Source: DASPJQ01 sp035299065 (lineage in GTDB: Bacteria; Bacteroidota; Bacteroidia; Flavobacteriales_D; UBA2798). From it: 64,000 nt of DNA. Position numbers and translations under genes: made by a program. Positions 15,471-24,387 of the stretch are shown here, piece after piece. Every line of letters begins with the position of its first letter. Within the stretch, counting starts at the first letter, position 1. Location: assembly GCA_035299065.1 (NCBI GenBank), contig DATGXI010000120.1:70231-134230 (forward strand), written 5' to 3'. The notes under the pieces were generated by a model. It was not told where the DNA came from and ran no database searches. It saw only the letters and a program-made list of their open reading frames with translations.

Positions 15471-18400
15471 ATGAAAAAATCAATTATTGCTTTTTCCTTT
15501 TTAATTTGTCTTTCAGTCCTCGGGAAAGCCCAGGGACCAAAATTAATTATTTCAGAGTTTATGCCCAATCCTCCCGGCACCGACTCGCCACAGGAATATG
15601 TTGAGCTCCTGGCCACATCATTCATTGATTTTAGTGTCACTCCATATAGCGTTGTTTTTACCAATAACAGCGCAACAGCCAACGGCTGGGTACAGGGTTC
15701 AACCACAACATATGCTTTCAACATAAACACAGGAACCGTAAATGCCGGTGATGTTGTATATGTTGGCGGTGATGGTATGGCCCCAACAGGAACAAAACTT
15801 CGCGTAATAAATACCGGCACTACTGGTGGCGATGTTTTTGGATCACTCTCAACCGGTCCGCTTGGTAACGGTGGCAGCAATGCTGATGGTGTAGGCGTAT
15901 TTAACGTTGCAGCATCGGCAATTACATCCAATACAATTCCAATTGATGCCGTTTTTTTTGGTACAGGTGTTGGCGGTGCTGAATTTGCCGGTACAGGGGG
16001 TTACACATTACCATACAATGATCACTATGCAGGCGGAAATGTAAAAAGCACTTCATTCCTTGCTCCGGATCCCGCATCGGGTAATGCTATAATTGCTTCT
16101 GGTATTTTTAATACAACCACAGGCAGTTTTACAACACAACGTACATTTACCATTTTACCCGCAACCGACCTTGTTAGTGCAATCACATTTTCAACAACCC
16201 CGGGCAATGTAAGTTTTGCTGTTGCATCTACCAACCAAACTGTAAATGAAACAACCGCAAGTGCAACTTTTAACATCACAGTTACAAGCGCAAACAGCGC
16301 ACAGGCCATTGTACAGGTGGTACCTTCAGCGCTCTCAACAGCAACCCTTGGTGTTGACTATACCATTTCAAACAACATTATTGTGGCACCTGCTGGTAGC
16401 ACCGTTACACAGGTTGTGACCATCAATATGCTTGATGATGCCTCAATTGAGTCATCAGAGTATGCAATTTTTTCATTAACACCGCTAACCAACGCAACCG
16501 TTACAGGTGGCAACTTACATGCTTTTTACATAAAGGATGATGACAACATAGCTCCGGCAGAAACCAATGAACTTGTATTTCAGTTATTGGGCAGTTACTC
16601 CAATGGTACTGAAGGATCAAATTCGGCTGAGATTGTTGCACACGATCCAACAACACAGCGTTTATATATTGCAAACAGTATTGGCGCCAAATTGGATATC
16701 GTTGATTTCTCCAATCCTTCTTCTCCTTCATTAATCAGTTCAGTTGTGGTTACACCAACCTATGGAAATATAAACAGTGTTGCAGTAAATAACGGTACAG
16801 TAGCCTGTGCCATTGAAAGTACAGTAAGTCCGCAGGATTCAGGTAAAGTTGTTTTCTTTGACGCAAACGGAACATTTATCAGCAGTGTAAAAGTTGGCGC
16901 TATGCCTGATATGTTAACCTTCAATCATGCCGGTACAAAAGTTATTGTAGCGTGTGAAGGTGAACCAAATGCTGCATATACAAACGATCCCGAAGGGCGT
17001 GTATGTTCAATTGATATTTCAGGAGGAGTTGCATCGGTAACACAATCCAATGTATCGTTCATCAATTTTACAGCGTATGATGGAATGGAAACCACACTGC
17101 GTGCAATGGGAATACGTATCTATGGGCCTTTTGCAACAACCTCAAAAGACTTCGAACCTGAATACGTAACCATTTCCGATGATGACCAAATTGCATGGGT
17201 TTCATTGCAGGAAAACAATGCCTTGGCTCAAATTGATTTGAATACAAATACAATAATTCAGTTAATGCCTTTAGGTTATAAAGATTTAAGTTTACCTGGA
17301 AATGGATTAGATGCTTCTGATCAAACTGTCGGTATTAACATTGCAAATTTTCCCGTAAAGGCCATGAATCTGCCCGATGCGTTGGCACACATGACAATAG
17401 GTGGTGTCACTTATGTAGTAACTGCAAATGAGGGCGATTCGCGTGAATATGCTGGGTTTTCAGAACCGGTTCGGCTTTCAACAATGACACTTGATGCAAT
17501 CGCATTTCCAAATGCAGCGCAATTAAAGTCAAATGTTGTTGCGGGCCGTTTAAACATGACCAATCAACTTGGCGATATTGATTCAGATGGTGACTTTGAC
17601 GAATTGTATTCATTGGGTGGGCGCTCATTCAGTATTTATAACGGAACTACCGGTGCACTTGTTTTTGACAGTGGCGATGATTTTGAGCGCATCATTTCTC
17701 AACATCCAACATATTCAGCGCTGTTTAACGCATCCAACACTTCAGGCGCAGCTGTGGCAAAAAATCGCAGTGATGACAAGGGTCCCGAGTGCGAGGGAGT
17801 AACCGTAGCGCAAATCAACAATGAGTGGTTTGCTTTTGCATCACTTGAAAGAGTAGGTGGAGTAATGATTTATAACATTACTGACCCATTAAATCCTGTT
17901 TATGTTGGTTACCACAACAACCGTAGTTTTGCCACCAATGGTCCTGACCGTGGTGCCGAAGGAATGATTTACATTGATGCAGCCGATTCTCCTAACGGCA
18001 ATGCAATCATGTTGCTTGCCAATGAAATTTCGAGCACACTTACCATTTACCAAATCAATACCTGTGAAGAAATGGCTGGGGTAAATTTAACTTCAACCAA
18101 TGGAGCAGCAATTTGTTCAGGTGACATTACTGAATTATTTACAGCTCCGCTAGCTGGTGTTACTTACCAGTGGTATGACTCCGGTGGAATTCTTGCAGGT
18201 GAAACCGACACTGTTTTAAACGTAGCTACCGCCAATACATATTCTTTGCATTATATTTCATCCACGTATACCTGTGCCGATGCTTCTTCGGTTGATGTTA
18301 CGGTAAATCCTTTGCCTGTAGTTGTTGCCTCTGCCTCGGCTGCAACCGTTTGTTCAAATGAACCGTTAACGTTAACCGGTAGTGGCGCGGTATCATATGC

Positions 18401-19403
18401 CTGGGATAACGGAGCAACCGATGCTGTTCCCTTTCTGTTATCAACTTCTACAACGTTTACCCTTGTTGGAACAGATGCAAACGGTTGCTCCGGTATGGAT
18501 AATATCTCTATTTCGGTAAATACGGCCCCGGCAGTGTCAACTATTAGTACTGATTACGATTTTTGTGTTGGTGGTTCAACAACCTTAACAGCATCAGGTG
18601 CATCAACCATTTCGTGGAGCGGGGGAATTTCAAATGGAGTTTCCTTTTCACCAACTACTACCAATGCCTATATTGCAACAGGAACAGATGCCAGCGGTTG
18701 CTCGGATACCGATACGGTAACGATTACCGTTCATCCATTGCCAACCGTTGGCGCCATTGCTACAAATTCAAATGTATGCCAGGGTAATTCAACTGCATTA
18801 AACGGTACAGGGGCCAGTACGTATAGCTGGAGCGATGGTGTTGTAAATGGTTTTGGGTTTGTTCCCACATCAACACATACATATGTAGTTACAGGTACCG
18901 ACATAAACGGTTGTATAAATACAGGATCAATTCTCATAACCGTTCTTTCATTGCCAGCACCAACCATTGTTAATACTGCAGGTGTTTTATCCATTCCAAC
19001 ATATACAACAATGCAATGGTACCTCAATGGTGTGTCAATTCCCGGTGCAACCGCGTCATCCTACACACCAGCTGTTGATGGAGATTACAGTGTAGTAGTA
19101 ACCGATCCGAATGGTTGCACAGGAAATTCGGCAACCTATACACTTAACACCTCAGGCGTAACTGAATTAAGTGAAGGCAACTTTAGTATTTACCCAAACC
19201 CGTTTAACAATATGCTTAACATTATAAACAAAAACAACGAGGTTTCAGATTTAACAATAATTGACGCTTTGGGTAAAGTTGTTTACAGGGATGCGCAATT
19301 TATTTCTGGTCAAATTGACTTATCAAACCTGTCAAATGGAATTTACCATGTAAAAATTCAGGCTTTTGCAAACCAATATACAAAGGTTGTTGTTAAAAAT
19401 TAG
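15471..19403 (+). CDS. Secreted choice-of-anchor I protein with lamin-tail, Calx-beta and T9SS type A domains
   Basis: Exported modular protein of 1310 residues. Domains in order: signal peptide (ending KAQ), a lamin-tail-like domain (about 22-210, KLIISEFMPNPPGTDSPQEYVEL), and a Calx-beta-like segment (about 240-350, VNETTASATFNITV ... GVDYT). A choice-of-anchor I beta-propeller-like domain follows (about 370-870). It includes LVFQLLGSYSNGTEGSNSAE, the acidic Asp-rich stretch LGDIDSDGDFDELYSLGGRS and DKGPECEGVTV. Several short Ig/PKD-like repeats with paired Cys (about 880-1215) precede a T9SS type A C-terminus (SIYPNPFNNMLNI ... NGIYHVKI). Choice-of-anchor I domains resemble phytase/PhoX-like propellers, and the gene has a Pho-box-like repeat upstream. 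A phosphoester-related function is possible, but I did not recognise a catalytic site. Confidence 0.85.
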   Translation: MKKSIIAFSFLICLSVLGKAQGPKLIISEFMPNPPGTDSPQEYVELLATSFIDFSVTPYSVVFTNNSATANGWVQGSTTTYAFNINTGTVNAGDVVYVGGDGMAPTGTKLRVINTGTTGGDVFGSLSTGPLGNGGSNADGVGVFNVAASAITSNTIPIDAVFFGTGVGGAEFAGTGGYTLPYNDHYAGGNVKSTSFLAPDPASGNAIIASGIFNTTTGSFTTQRTFTILPATDLVSAITFSTTPGNVSFAVASTNQTVNETTASATFNITVTSANSAQAIVQVVPSALSTATLGVDYTISNNIIVAPAGSTVTQVVTINMLDDASIESSEYAIFSLTPLTNATVTGGNLHAFYIKDDDNIAPAETNELVFQLLGSYSNGTEGSNSAEIVAHDPTTQRLYIANSIGAKLDIVDFSNPSSPSLISSVVVTPTYGNINSVAVNNGTVACAIESTVSPQDSGKVVFFDANGTFISSVKVGAMPDMLTFNHAGTKVIVACEGEPNAAYTNDPEGRVCSIDISGGVASVTQSNVSFINFTAYDGMETTLRAMGIRIYGPFATTSKDFEPEYVTISDDDQIAWVSLQENNALAQIDLNTNTIIQLMPLGYKDLSLPGNGLDASDQTVGINIANFPVKAMNLPDALAHMTIGGVTYVVTANEGDSREYAGFSEPVRLSTMTLDAIAFPNAAQLKSNVVAGRLNMTNQLGDIDSDGDFDELYSLGGRSFSIYNGTTGALVFDSGDDFERIISQHPTYSALFNASNTSGAAVAKNRSDDKGPECEGVTVAQINNEWFAFASLERVGGVMIYNITDPLNPVYVGYHNNRSFATNGPDRGAEGMIYIDAADSPNGNAIMLLANEISSTLTIYQINTCEEMAGVNLTSTNGAAICSGDITELFTAPLAGVTYQWYDSGGILAGETDTVLNVATANTYSLHYISSTYTCADASSVDVTVNPLPVVVASASAATVCSNEPLTLTGSGAVSYAWDNGATDAVPFLLSTSTTFTLVGTDANGCSGMDNISISVNTAPAVSTISTDYDFCVGGSTTLTASGASTISWSGGISNGVSFSPTTTNAYIATGTDASGCSDTDTVTITVHPLPTVGAIATNSNVCQGNSTALNGTGASTYSWSDGVVNGFGFVPTSTHTYVVTGTDINGCINTGSILITVLSLPAPTIVNTAGVLSIPTYTTMQWYLNGVSIPGATASSYTPAVDGDYSVVVTDPNGCTGNSATYTLNTSGVTELSEGNFSIYPNPFNNMLNIINKNNEVSDLTIIDALGKVVYRDAQFISGQIDLSNLSNGIYHVKIQAFANQYTKVVVKN

Positions 19404-19423
19404 GTTAAACCAATAACCAAAAG

Positions 19424-19457
19424 AAAAGGGGACTTCCGGCCAGGGGGTCCCTTTTTT
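19424..19457 (+). terminator. Rho-independent terminator
   Basis: AAAAGGGGAC pairs with GTCCCTTTTT (10 bp with one G-T) around a GC-rich loop, followed by a T-run. It begins about 20 bp past the stop of the large secreted protein. Confidence 0.75.
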
Positions 19458-19532
19458 AATGTAACTAAATCGCGTTATCGTGTAATAACTTTTTTTTTGC
19501 TGGCTCGTAAATTTCAGTATAAACTTAAAAAA

Positions 19533-20252
19533 ATGACAACAAACCAAAATCCGGTAAAAACAAAAAGCAAAACGTCTTATCTATTCACCTTATTGTTTGG
19601 GTTAAGTGTTTTTGCTAATGGTCCAGCATATTCGCAAGTAAGCGTAACAGTAAATATTGCCTCGCAGCCGGTGTGGGGACCTGTTGGCTATGATTATGTT
19701 GAGTATTATTACCTGCCTGCATACGAAGTGTATTATTATGTACCAACAGGTGTTTTCTTTTATCCCGTAGGTGCCACATGGGTATCATCAACATATTTAC
19801 CAGCAAGGTACCATGTGGATTTATATAACACGTATAAAGTGGTAATCAATCGTCCCAAACCTTATCTCCTGCATGCTACATATGCTGCAAAGTATGCACG
19901 TTTTAAAAGCAGGCCGCCCAGGCAGTACATTATTAAAAACAGCAATAATTCAAAATACTTTGTAGTAAAAGGCCATCCTAAGTACGATGCAAGATTTATT
20001 CGAACAACAAACATGAAACCTGCGCGTAAACCAAAAACAAATGTGCCGGTTGACAAAACAAAAACAACGTCTTACACACCAAAATACAACGCTACGCCCC
20101 GTAAACACGAGGACAGGCCGCCAGCAAATCACAATACCAGGTATAAACCTGTGCCAAAACAGCAAAACCAAACAGCGCCAAAGCCACAAAATAACAAACC
20201 AAGACATAACGGTCATGGTAATAAGGGACATGGAGGTGGCAAGCACAAGTAA
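19533..20252 (+). CDS. Exported Tyr-rich protein with cationic His/Gly C-terminus, function unknown
   Basis: Predicted secreted or envelope protein of 239 residues from ATG 19533. The frame is open 36 bp further upstream to a TTG. I prefer the ATG because a signal peptide then begins near the start (KSKTSYLFTLLFGLSVFANGPAYSQ), and TAAATTTC at 19508-19515 could be its -7 box. After cleavage there is a Tyr/Val-rich segment (PVGYDYVEYYYLPAYEVYYYVP), then a basic domain. The last 80 residues are of low complexity, rich in Lys, Pro, Asn and Thr, and end in a His/Gly tail (GHGNKGHGGGKHK). The YYYLP-type segment is common in small exported proteins of the Bacteroidota, but no function is known to me. 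The tail could bind metal or anionic polymers. Confidence 0.7.
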   Translation: MTTNQNPVKTKSKTSYLFTLLFGLSVFANGPAYSQVSVTVNIASQPVWGPVGYDYVEYYYLPAYEVYYYVPTGVFFYPVGATWVSSTYLPARYHVDLYNTYKVVINRPKPYLLHATYAAKYARFKSRPPRQYIIKNSNNSKYFVVKGHPKYDARFIRTTNMKPARKPKTNVPVDKTKTTSYTPKYNATPRKHEDRPPANHNTRYKPVPKQQNQTAPKPQNNKPRHNGHGNKGHGGGKHK

Positions 20253-20278
20253 ACAGGTTCGGTTTTTTTTAATAAATT

Positions 20279-20310
20279 AGCAGGATGAGATTACTGATTG
20301 TCATCCTGCT
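20279..20310 (+). promoter_or_regulatory. Perfect hairpin spanning the start codon of the M28 peptidase gene
   Basis: AGCAGGATGA (20279-20288) pairs perfectly with TCATCCTGCT (20301-20310) around a 12-nt loop, followed by TTTTATTT. The ATG at 20285 lies inside the left arm. It has the form of an intrinsic terminator, and could end the upstream transcript or block translation of the peptidase. Confidence 0.6.
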
Positions 20311-21550
20311 TTTTATTTGTTTTGATGTAAAAACACAGGTAATTACCCAACGCGGCCGTGAGCATTTAACTATTCTTGCAGCCAACGAAATGTGTGGACG
20401 TGGTTATGTAAATGGAGGTTACCAAAAGGCTTCTGAGTACGTTGTCAAACAATTTGCAACATTTGGTCTTAAACCAATTGGAAAATCATATGCGCAAAAC
20501 TTTTCTTACCCGGTTAATACCTTTCCCGATAGCGTTAGCGTAACAATAGGAAATACGCGTTTAAAAACAGGCCATGATTTTATTGTTGATGAAGCTTCCG
20601 GCTCTGATGTTGGTACATTCATTCCGCATTATTTTTCCATTAATGATTTCTTTTTAAAATTTGAGCCTGTTTTCCAGGAAAATGAAATAGTAGTGGTTGA
20701 TCCTATTCCTGCAAAAATGGATAAGGATAGCATAGCCATTATTCGTACACGAATTGAAAAATTCAATTCCGATGTTCCACTCATACAGCTTGTAAATGGA
20801 AAACTAACATGGAGCGTGGCTACTGAAGCCCAAAAGCATGCACGCATTGAAATAAAAGCCGACAAATTTGATAAAAATGCGGGTGAAATCACCCTAAACA
20901 TTCACAACGTTTTAAATCCTTCGTTTCAGTCAGCAAATATTATTGGTGTAAAAAAAGCAAGGAAAAAAAGGTGCAAGGAGTACCTTGTGATAACAGCGCA
21001 TCTTGATCACTTGGGTATGATGGGGAGTACCGCAATATTTAATGGAGCCAATGACAACGCCAGCGGAATTTCAATGTTGTTATGCCTGGCTGAATATTAT
21101 GCAAAGCTAAAGCCAAACATGAACATCGCCTTTATTGCTTTTGGTGGCGAAGAGGCGGGCCTTATTGGATCAAAATATTTTGTTGAGCATCCCCTTATTC
21201 CATTAGAAAAAATTAAATTTCTGCTTAACATTGACTTAATGGGTACGGGTGAAGATGGGATCACAGTTGTAAACGCAACAAAATTTGCTTCTGAATTTGA
21301 CATATTGAAGAAAATTAATGCTGAAAATAATTATTTAAAACTGGTAAAGCCGCGGGGCGAAGCAGCCAATAGCGATCATTATTGGTTTACCATGAAAGGC
21401 GTACATTCTTTTTTTATCTATACCATGGGAGGTACAGCGGCTTATCATGATGTGAACGATCGGCCGGAACAATTGCCGTTAACTGAGTTCGAAGACTTGT
21501 ATAAAATGATAATTTCCTTTTTTGACCAGGTGGCTATAATCAAAAAGTAA
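20285..21550 (+). CDS. M28-family zinc aminopeptidase, exported
   Basis: Secreted or periplasmic metallopeptidase of 421 residues, family M28 (aminopeptidase Y/S type). It has a signal peptide (MRLLIVILLFICFDVKTQ) and a PA-like insert in the first half. The di-zinc site of M28 is complete: His in HLDHLG, Asp in GANDNASG, Glu-Glu in GGEEAGLIGS, Asp in LLNIDLMGTG, and His in AAYHDVNDR. It should release N-terminal residues from peptides. The start codon sits inside a strong hairpin, so expression may be limited or conditional. The next gene downstream is on the opposite strand. Confidence 0.9.
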   Translation: MRLLIVILLFICFDVKTQVITQRGREHLTILAANEMCGRGYVNGGYQKASEYVVKQFATFGLKPIGKSYAQNFSYPVNTFPDSVSVTIGNTRLKTGHDFIVDEASGSDVGTFIPHYFSINDFFLKFEPVFQENEIVVVDPIPAKMDKDSIAIIRTRIEKFNSDVPLIQLVNGKLTWSVATEAQKHARIEIKADKFDKNAGEITLNIHNVLNPSFQSANIIGVKKARKKRCKEYLVITAHLDHLGMMGSTAIFNGANDNASGISMLLCLAEYYAKLKPNMNIAFIAFGGEEAGLIGSKYFVEHPLIPLEKIKFLLNIDLMGTGEDGITVVNATKFASEFDILKKINAENNYLKLVKPRGEAANSDHYWFTMKGVHSFFIYTMGGTAAYHDVNDRPEQLPLTEFEDLYKMIISFFDQVAIIKK

Positions 21551-21610
21551 TTTCGAAAAAAAAATCACGAAAAAGATCTGGCGGCAACAACCAGTTGTTC
21601 ATTTTAAACA

Positions 21611-22579
21611 CTATTGAATTATTAATTTTTTAATGCTTTTTCCATGCGGTGTTTGCAGAGATACAAGGTAAACGCCTTTTTCAAAAGCCGATACATCAAT
21701 ATTTCGCTGGAAAGAACTCGTATGAATTATTTTTCCATCCAGGGTAGCAATCGAAATCCTGGATTCAACATGGTTTTCGCCAACAATACTTATAGCATGA
21801 CTGCTTGGGTTTGGATAAAAACCAAAAACAGGTTTTTCATTTTCCGGAACTGAATTTAGCCAGTTATGTATAACCCCTATTGCCTCAAGGTCAAATCCAC
21901 CCGTAGGAAATGCGGTTGGCCAGGGATCGTTGATTTTTGTGCCGTATTGATCATAGGTGCTGTAATTACTAATGCAACCTATGACATCAATTATTTTAAT
22001 ATGCGTTATGGCATTTACATCAAGCCCGGCAACGGCATTCAATTCCTGTAGGTCAAAAGGAGTACCATACATTGCGCGGTACTTTCCTGCCAGGTTATTT
22101 ATCTTAACCGCTTCAAGTGAATCAAATGTTCCAACCTGTGCGGTGTCTTGCGTGTAACTTGTTGCAGGAAAACGGTAAAAATTAATACCATCGCTACTTA
22201 CTTCAACAAAGGCAAGTTCAAGAAAATAATCATCAAACCCGTTCTCAAAAACGGCAAAATCATAACCTGGACCATTTGATACCTGTATACTAAAATTGCA
22301 AATAGCCGAGCCTCCATCGCCAAGACTAACTACACCATTACTTCCTGAAATGCCAATTACCTGCGAGCTGTCACCGGCACTGGCCAGTCCAACAGGAGGA
22401 TTCGAAATGTCCTGGTACCCGCGTATCACGGTGCATGCCGTTACCCAGTCAATAAAAGCTGAACTGTCTTTATGCATAGCGCTTGTACCCGGTTGTCCTG
22501 CTGGTGGTTCAAACTGTGCAAAAGAATAAGTCAGGTTAAACAGAAAAATAAATAAAAAATATGTAATGCTTTTTTTCAT
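21611..22579 (-). CDS. Secreted protein with T9SS type A sorting domain, third gene of galE operon
   Basis: Exported protein of 322 residues: signal peptide (ending SFAQ), a globular domain at about 25-235, and a T9SS type A C-terminus (FGFYPNPSSHAISIVG ... GVYLVSLQ ... IKKLIIQ). The globular part has a recognisable pattern of a family of bacterial surface proteins: GDGGSAICNFSIQVSNGPGY, DFAVFENGFDD, ELAFVEVSSDGINFYRFP, ITHIKIIDVIG and GGFDLEAIGV. Its biochemical role is not known to me. The start overlaps the stop of the preceding gene (TAATG), which suggests translational coupling with the outer-membrane protein encoded there. Confidence 0.8.
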   Translation of the reverse strand: MKKSITYFLFIFLFNLTYSFAQFEPPAGQPGTSAMHKDSSAFIDWVTACTVIRGYQDISNPPVGLASAGDSSQVIGISGSNGVVSLGDGGSAICNFSIQVSNGPGYDFAVFENGFDDYFLELAFVEVSSDGINFYRFPATSYTQDTAQVGTFDSLEAVKINNLAGKYRAMYGTPFDLQELNAVAGLDVNAITHIKIIDVIGCISNYSTYDQYGTKINDPWPTAFPTGGFDLEAIGVIHNWLNSVPENEKPVFGFYPNPSSHAISIVGENHVESRISIATLDGKIIHTSSFQRNIDVSAFEKGVYLVSLQTPHGKSIKKLIIQ

Positions 22580-23316
22580 TAGTTAAGGTACAGGGTAAGT
22601 CCGGCTGATAATGAACTGATGTTTTGCCCGCTGTTGTTCTTATAAATGGGTTTAATTAAATAGTGAACGTATACACATAAGTTTGAAAACCCAATTCGTA
22701 ACGTTGGGCCATAGGTGAATTTTTCATAACCAGGAATGTTGTGGTCTTTAACCTTGCCTTTATCACCTTTGAATTTGGTATGGTTATTAAACAAATAGCC
22801 CCCTCTGAAACCTGCATATAATCGCCAAATATGATCGCGTCCCGGTTTCAAACGAAATTCCATTAGCCCGTCAACATAATTCAAGGCAATTTTATTTTTT
22901 GTATAGTTTGTCCCAACGGGTAAACGCATGAATGTGTCAACAACAGTTAAATCATTTTTTGTGTATTGATTGTAAAATCCATCATGGTAATGATGCAATG
23001 AGCGTAAGCCTATACCCCATGCAAAACTAAAACCGGGTGAAGCCGAATATTCAAACATACGGCTCCAGGCAAAGCCCCAGGAAGGTTTTTGGGTTATACC
23101 ATTTGGTGAAGTTAGCCAGTGCTCATAGGTAAAATCAAAAGCAGTTCGGTGTTGACGTGGTACCGAATCTTTGTCTGTAAGAAAAAAACCATTATAAATA
23201 TCACCTAGACGCATTTGTGAAAATGCATTGCCCGAAAGAATAAGGAAACTAACTATAAAAAGTAGTTTCCTGAACCGCCTGTAATTGAATACGTGTATGT
23301 GTTTAAATACCGGCAT
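22579..23316 (-). CDS. Probable outer-membrane beta-barrel protein, function unknown
   Basis: Predicted 245-residue envelope protein. A long basic N-region precedes a hydrophobic signal core (KLLFIVSFLILSGNAFSQ). The rest has alternating aromatic/hydrophobic strands (TAFDFTYEHWLTSP, KPSWGFAWSRMFEYSASPGF, IWRLYAGFRGGYLF, LRIGFSNLCVYVHYLIKP) and ends in a strand typical of barrels (SLSAGLTLYLN). Similar small barrels are usually annotated as hypothetical outer-membrane proteins. It lies 2 bp after galE and overlaps the next gene by one base, so all three are likely on one transcript. I do not recognise a specific family. Confidence 0.65.
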   Translation of the reverse strand: MPVFKHIHVFNYRRFRKLLFIVSFLILSGNAFSQMRLGDIYNGFFLTDKDSVPRQHRTAFDFTYEHWLTSPNGITQKPSWGFAWSRMFEYSASPGFSFAWGIGLRSLHHYHDGFYNQYTKNDLTVVDTFMRLPVGTNYTKNKIALNYVDGLMEFRLKPGRDHIWRLYAGFRGGYLFNNHTKFKGDKGKVKDHNIPGYEKFTYGPTLRIGFSNLCVYVHYLIKPIYKNNSGQNISSLSAGLTLYLN

Positions 23317-23318
23317 TT

Positions 23319-24347
23319 TTATTTTTTAAATTGCTCCAGGTTTTTTTCCCAGGCCCAGGCGTGTTTCATGGTGTCGGCAAGTGTATACTGGCATTTCCAG
23401 TGTAATTTTTTTTCGGCCTTTTCAGTATTGGCAAATATTTTTTCAACATCACCATTCCTTCGCTGTCCAATACGGTAGTTTACTTTCAGGTTGTTGATTT
23501 CTTCAAAAGTTTTTATCACTTCAAGCACGGTATTTCCATTACCACTGCCAAGGTTGAATATTTCAGGGTAGTGTGTGAATTCATCAATGTATTTTATTGA
23601 CTGAACATGCGCATTTGCAATGTCACATACATGAATGTAATCACGCACACATGTACCATCTTTCGTTGAATAATCGTTGCCAAATACAGTTAACACTTCC
23701 CGAATCCCTTTTACAGTTTGCGTAAGATAGGGCACAAGGTTCATGGGAACGCCTTTACCCAATTCGCCAATAAGACCTCCCGGGTGTGCACCAACAGGGT
23801 TAAAATAACGCAGCAGTACTGGTTTAAACCAGGCATTGACAGCAGTAAATTCAGTTATTATTTGTTCGCAAATAATTTTTGTATTGCCGTATGGCGATTC
23901 GGCTTTCCCCATGGGGGTCTCTTCTGTAACAGGAATTTGCTCAGGACTACCATAAACCGTACACGATGAGGAAAAAATAAAATCGGTAAGTTTATATTGT
24001 TCACACAGTTTAAGCAATACAATTAGTGAACCTATATTATTACTGTAATATTTTAAGGGAAACGCAACGCTTTCGCCAACGGCTTTGTAGGCGGCAAAAT
24101 GTATGATACCACCAAAATTTTCCTTTTCAAAAATAGCCAACATTTGAGTTTCATTGCAGCAATTTGCTTCATAAAAAGGAATTTTACGGCCCGTAATTTT
24201 TTCAAGATGGTCAAGTATAAACCGTTCAGAATTTTCCAGGGTGTCTACTATAACAGGATCGTAACCATTTTCAACCAATGATACCACGGTGTGTGAACCT
24301 ATGAATCCGCAACCTCCGGTTACCAATATTTTTTTGTTCTTTAACAC
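23319..24347 (-). CDS. galE: UDP-glucose 4-epimerase
   Basis: Cytosolic NAD-dependent epimerase that interconverts UDP-glucose and UDP-galactose (or the N-acetyl forms), 342 residues, the normal GalE length. The short-chain dehydrogenase features are all visible: the nucleotide-binding GGCGFIGSH at residues 11-19, the catalytic Ser in SSSCTVYGSP, and the YxxxK pair in YGNTK. Substrate-loop motifs RYFNPVGAHPGGLIGE and GNDYSTKDGTCVRDYIHV are canonical. It heads an operon with two envelope-protein genes (2-bp gap, then a 1-bp overlap), an unusual set of partners that hints at a link to surface glycans. Confidence 0.95.
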   Translation of the reverse strand: MLKNKKILVTGGCGFIGSHTVVSLVENGYDPVIVDTLENSERFILDHLEKITGRKIPFYEANCCNETQMLAIFEKENFGGIIHFAAYKAVGESVAFPLKYYSNNIGSLIVLLKLCEQYKLTDFIFSSSCTVYGSPEQIPVTEETPMGKAESPYGNTKIICEQIITEFTAVNAWFKPVLLRYFNPVGAHPGGLIGELGKGVPMNLVPYLTQTVKGIREVLTVFGNDYSTKDGTCVRDYIHVCDIANAHVQSIKYIDEFTHYPEIFNLGSGNGNTVLEVIKTFEEINNLKVNYRIGQRRNGDVEKIFANTEKAEKKLHWKCQYTLADTMKHAWAWEKNLEQFKK

Positions 24348-24387
24348 AGCTTAATGTTAGGTTTTAATAGGTAGGTAAAACCAAAGC

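Noticed and set aside
24351..24367. TTAATGTTAGG-TTTTAAT near galE as another Pho box
   Set aside because: Spacing is 13 bp, not 11, and the gene has no phosphate link; TTAA is common in this AT-rich DNA.
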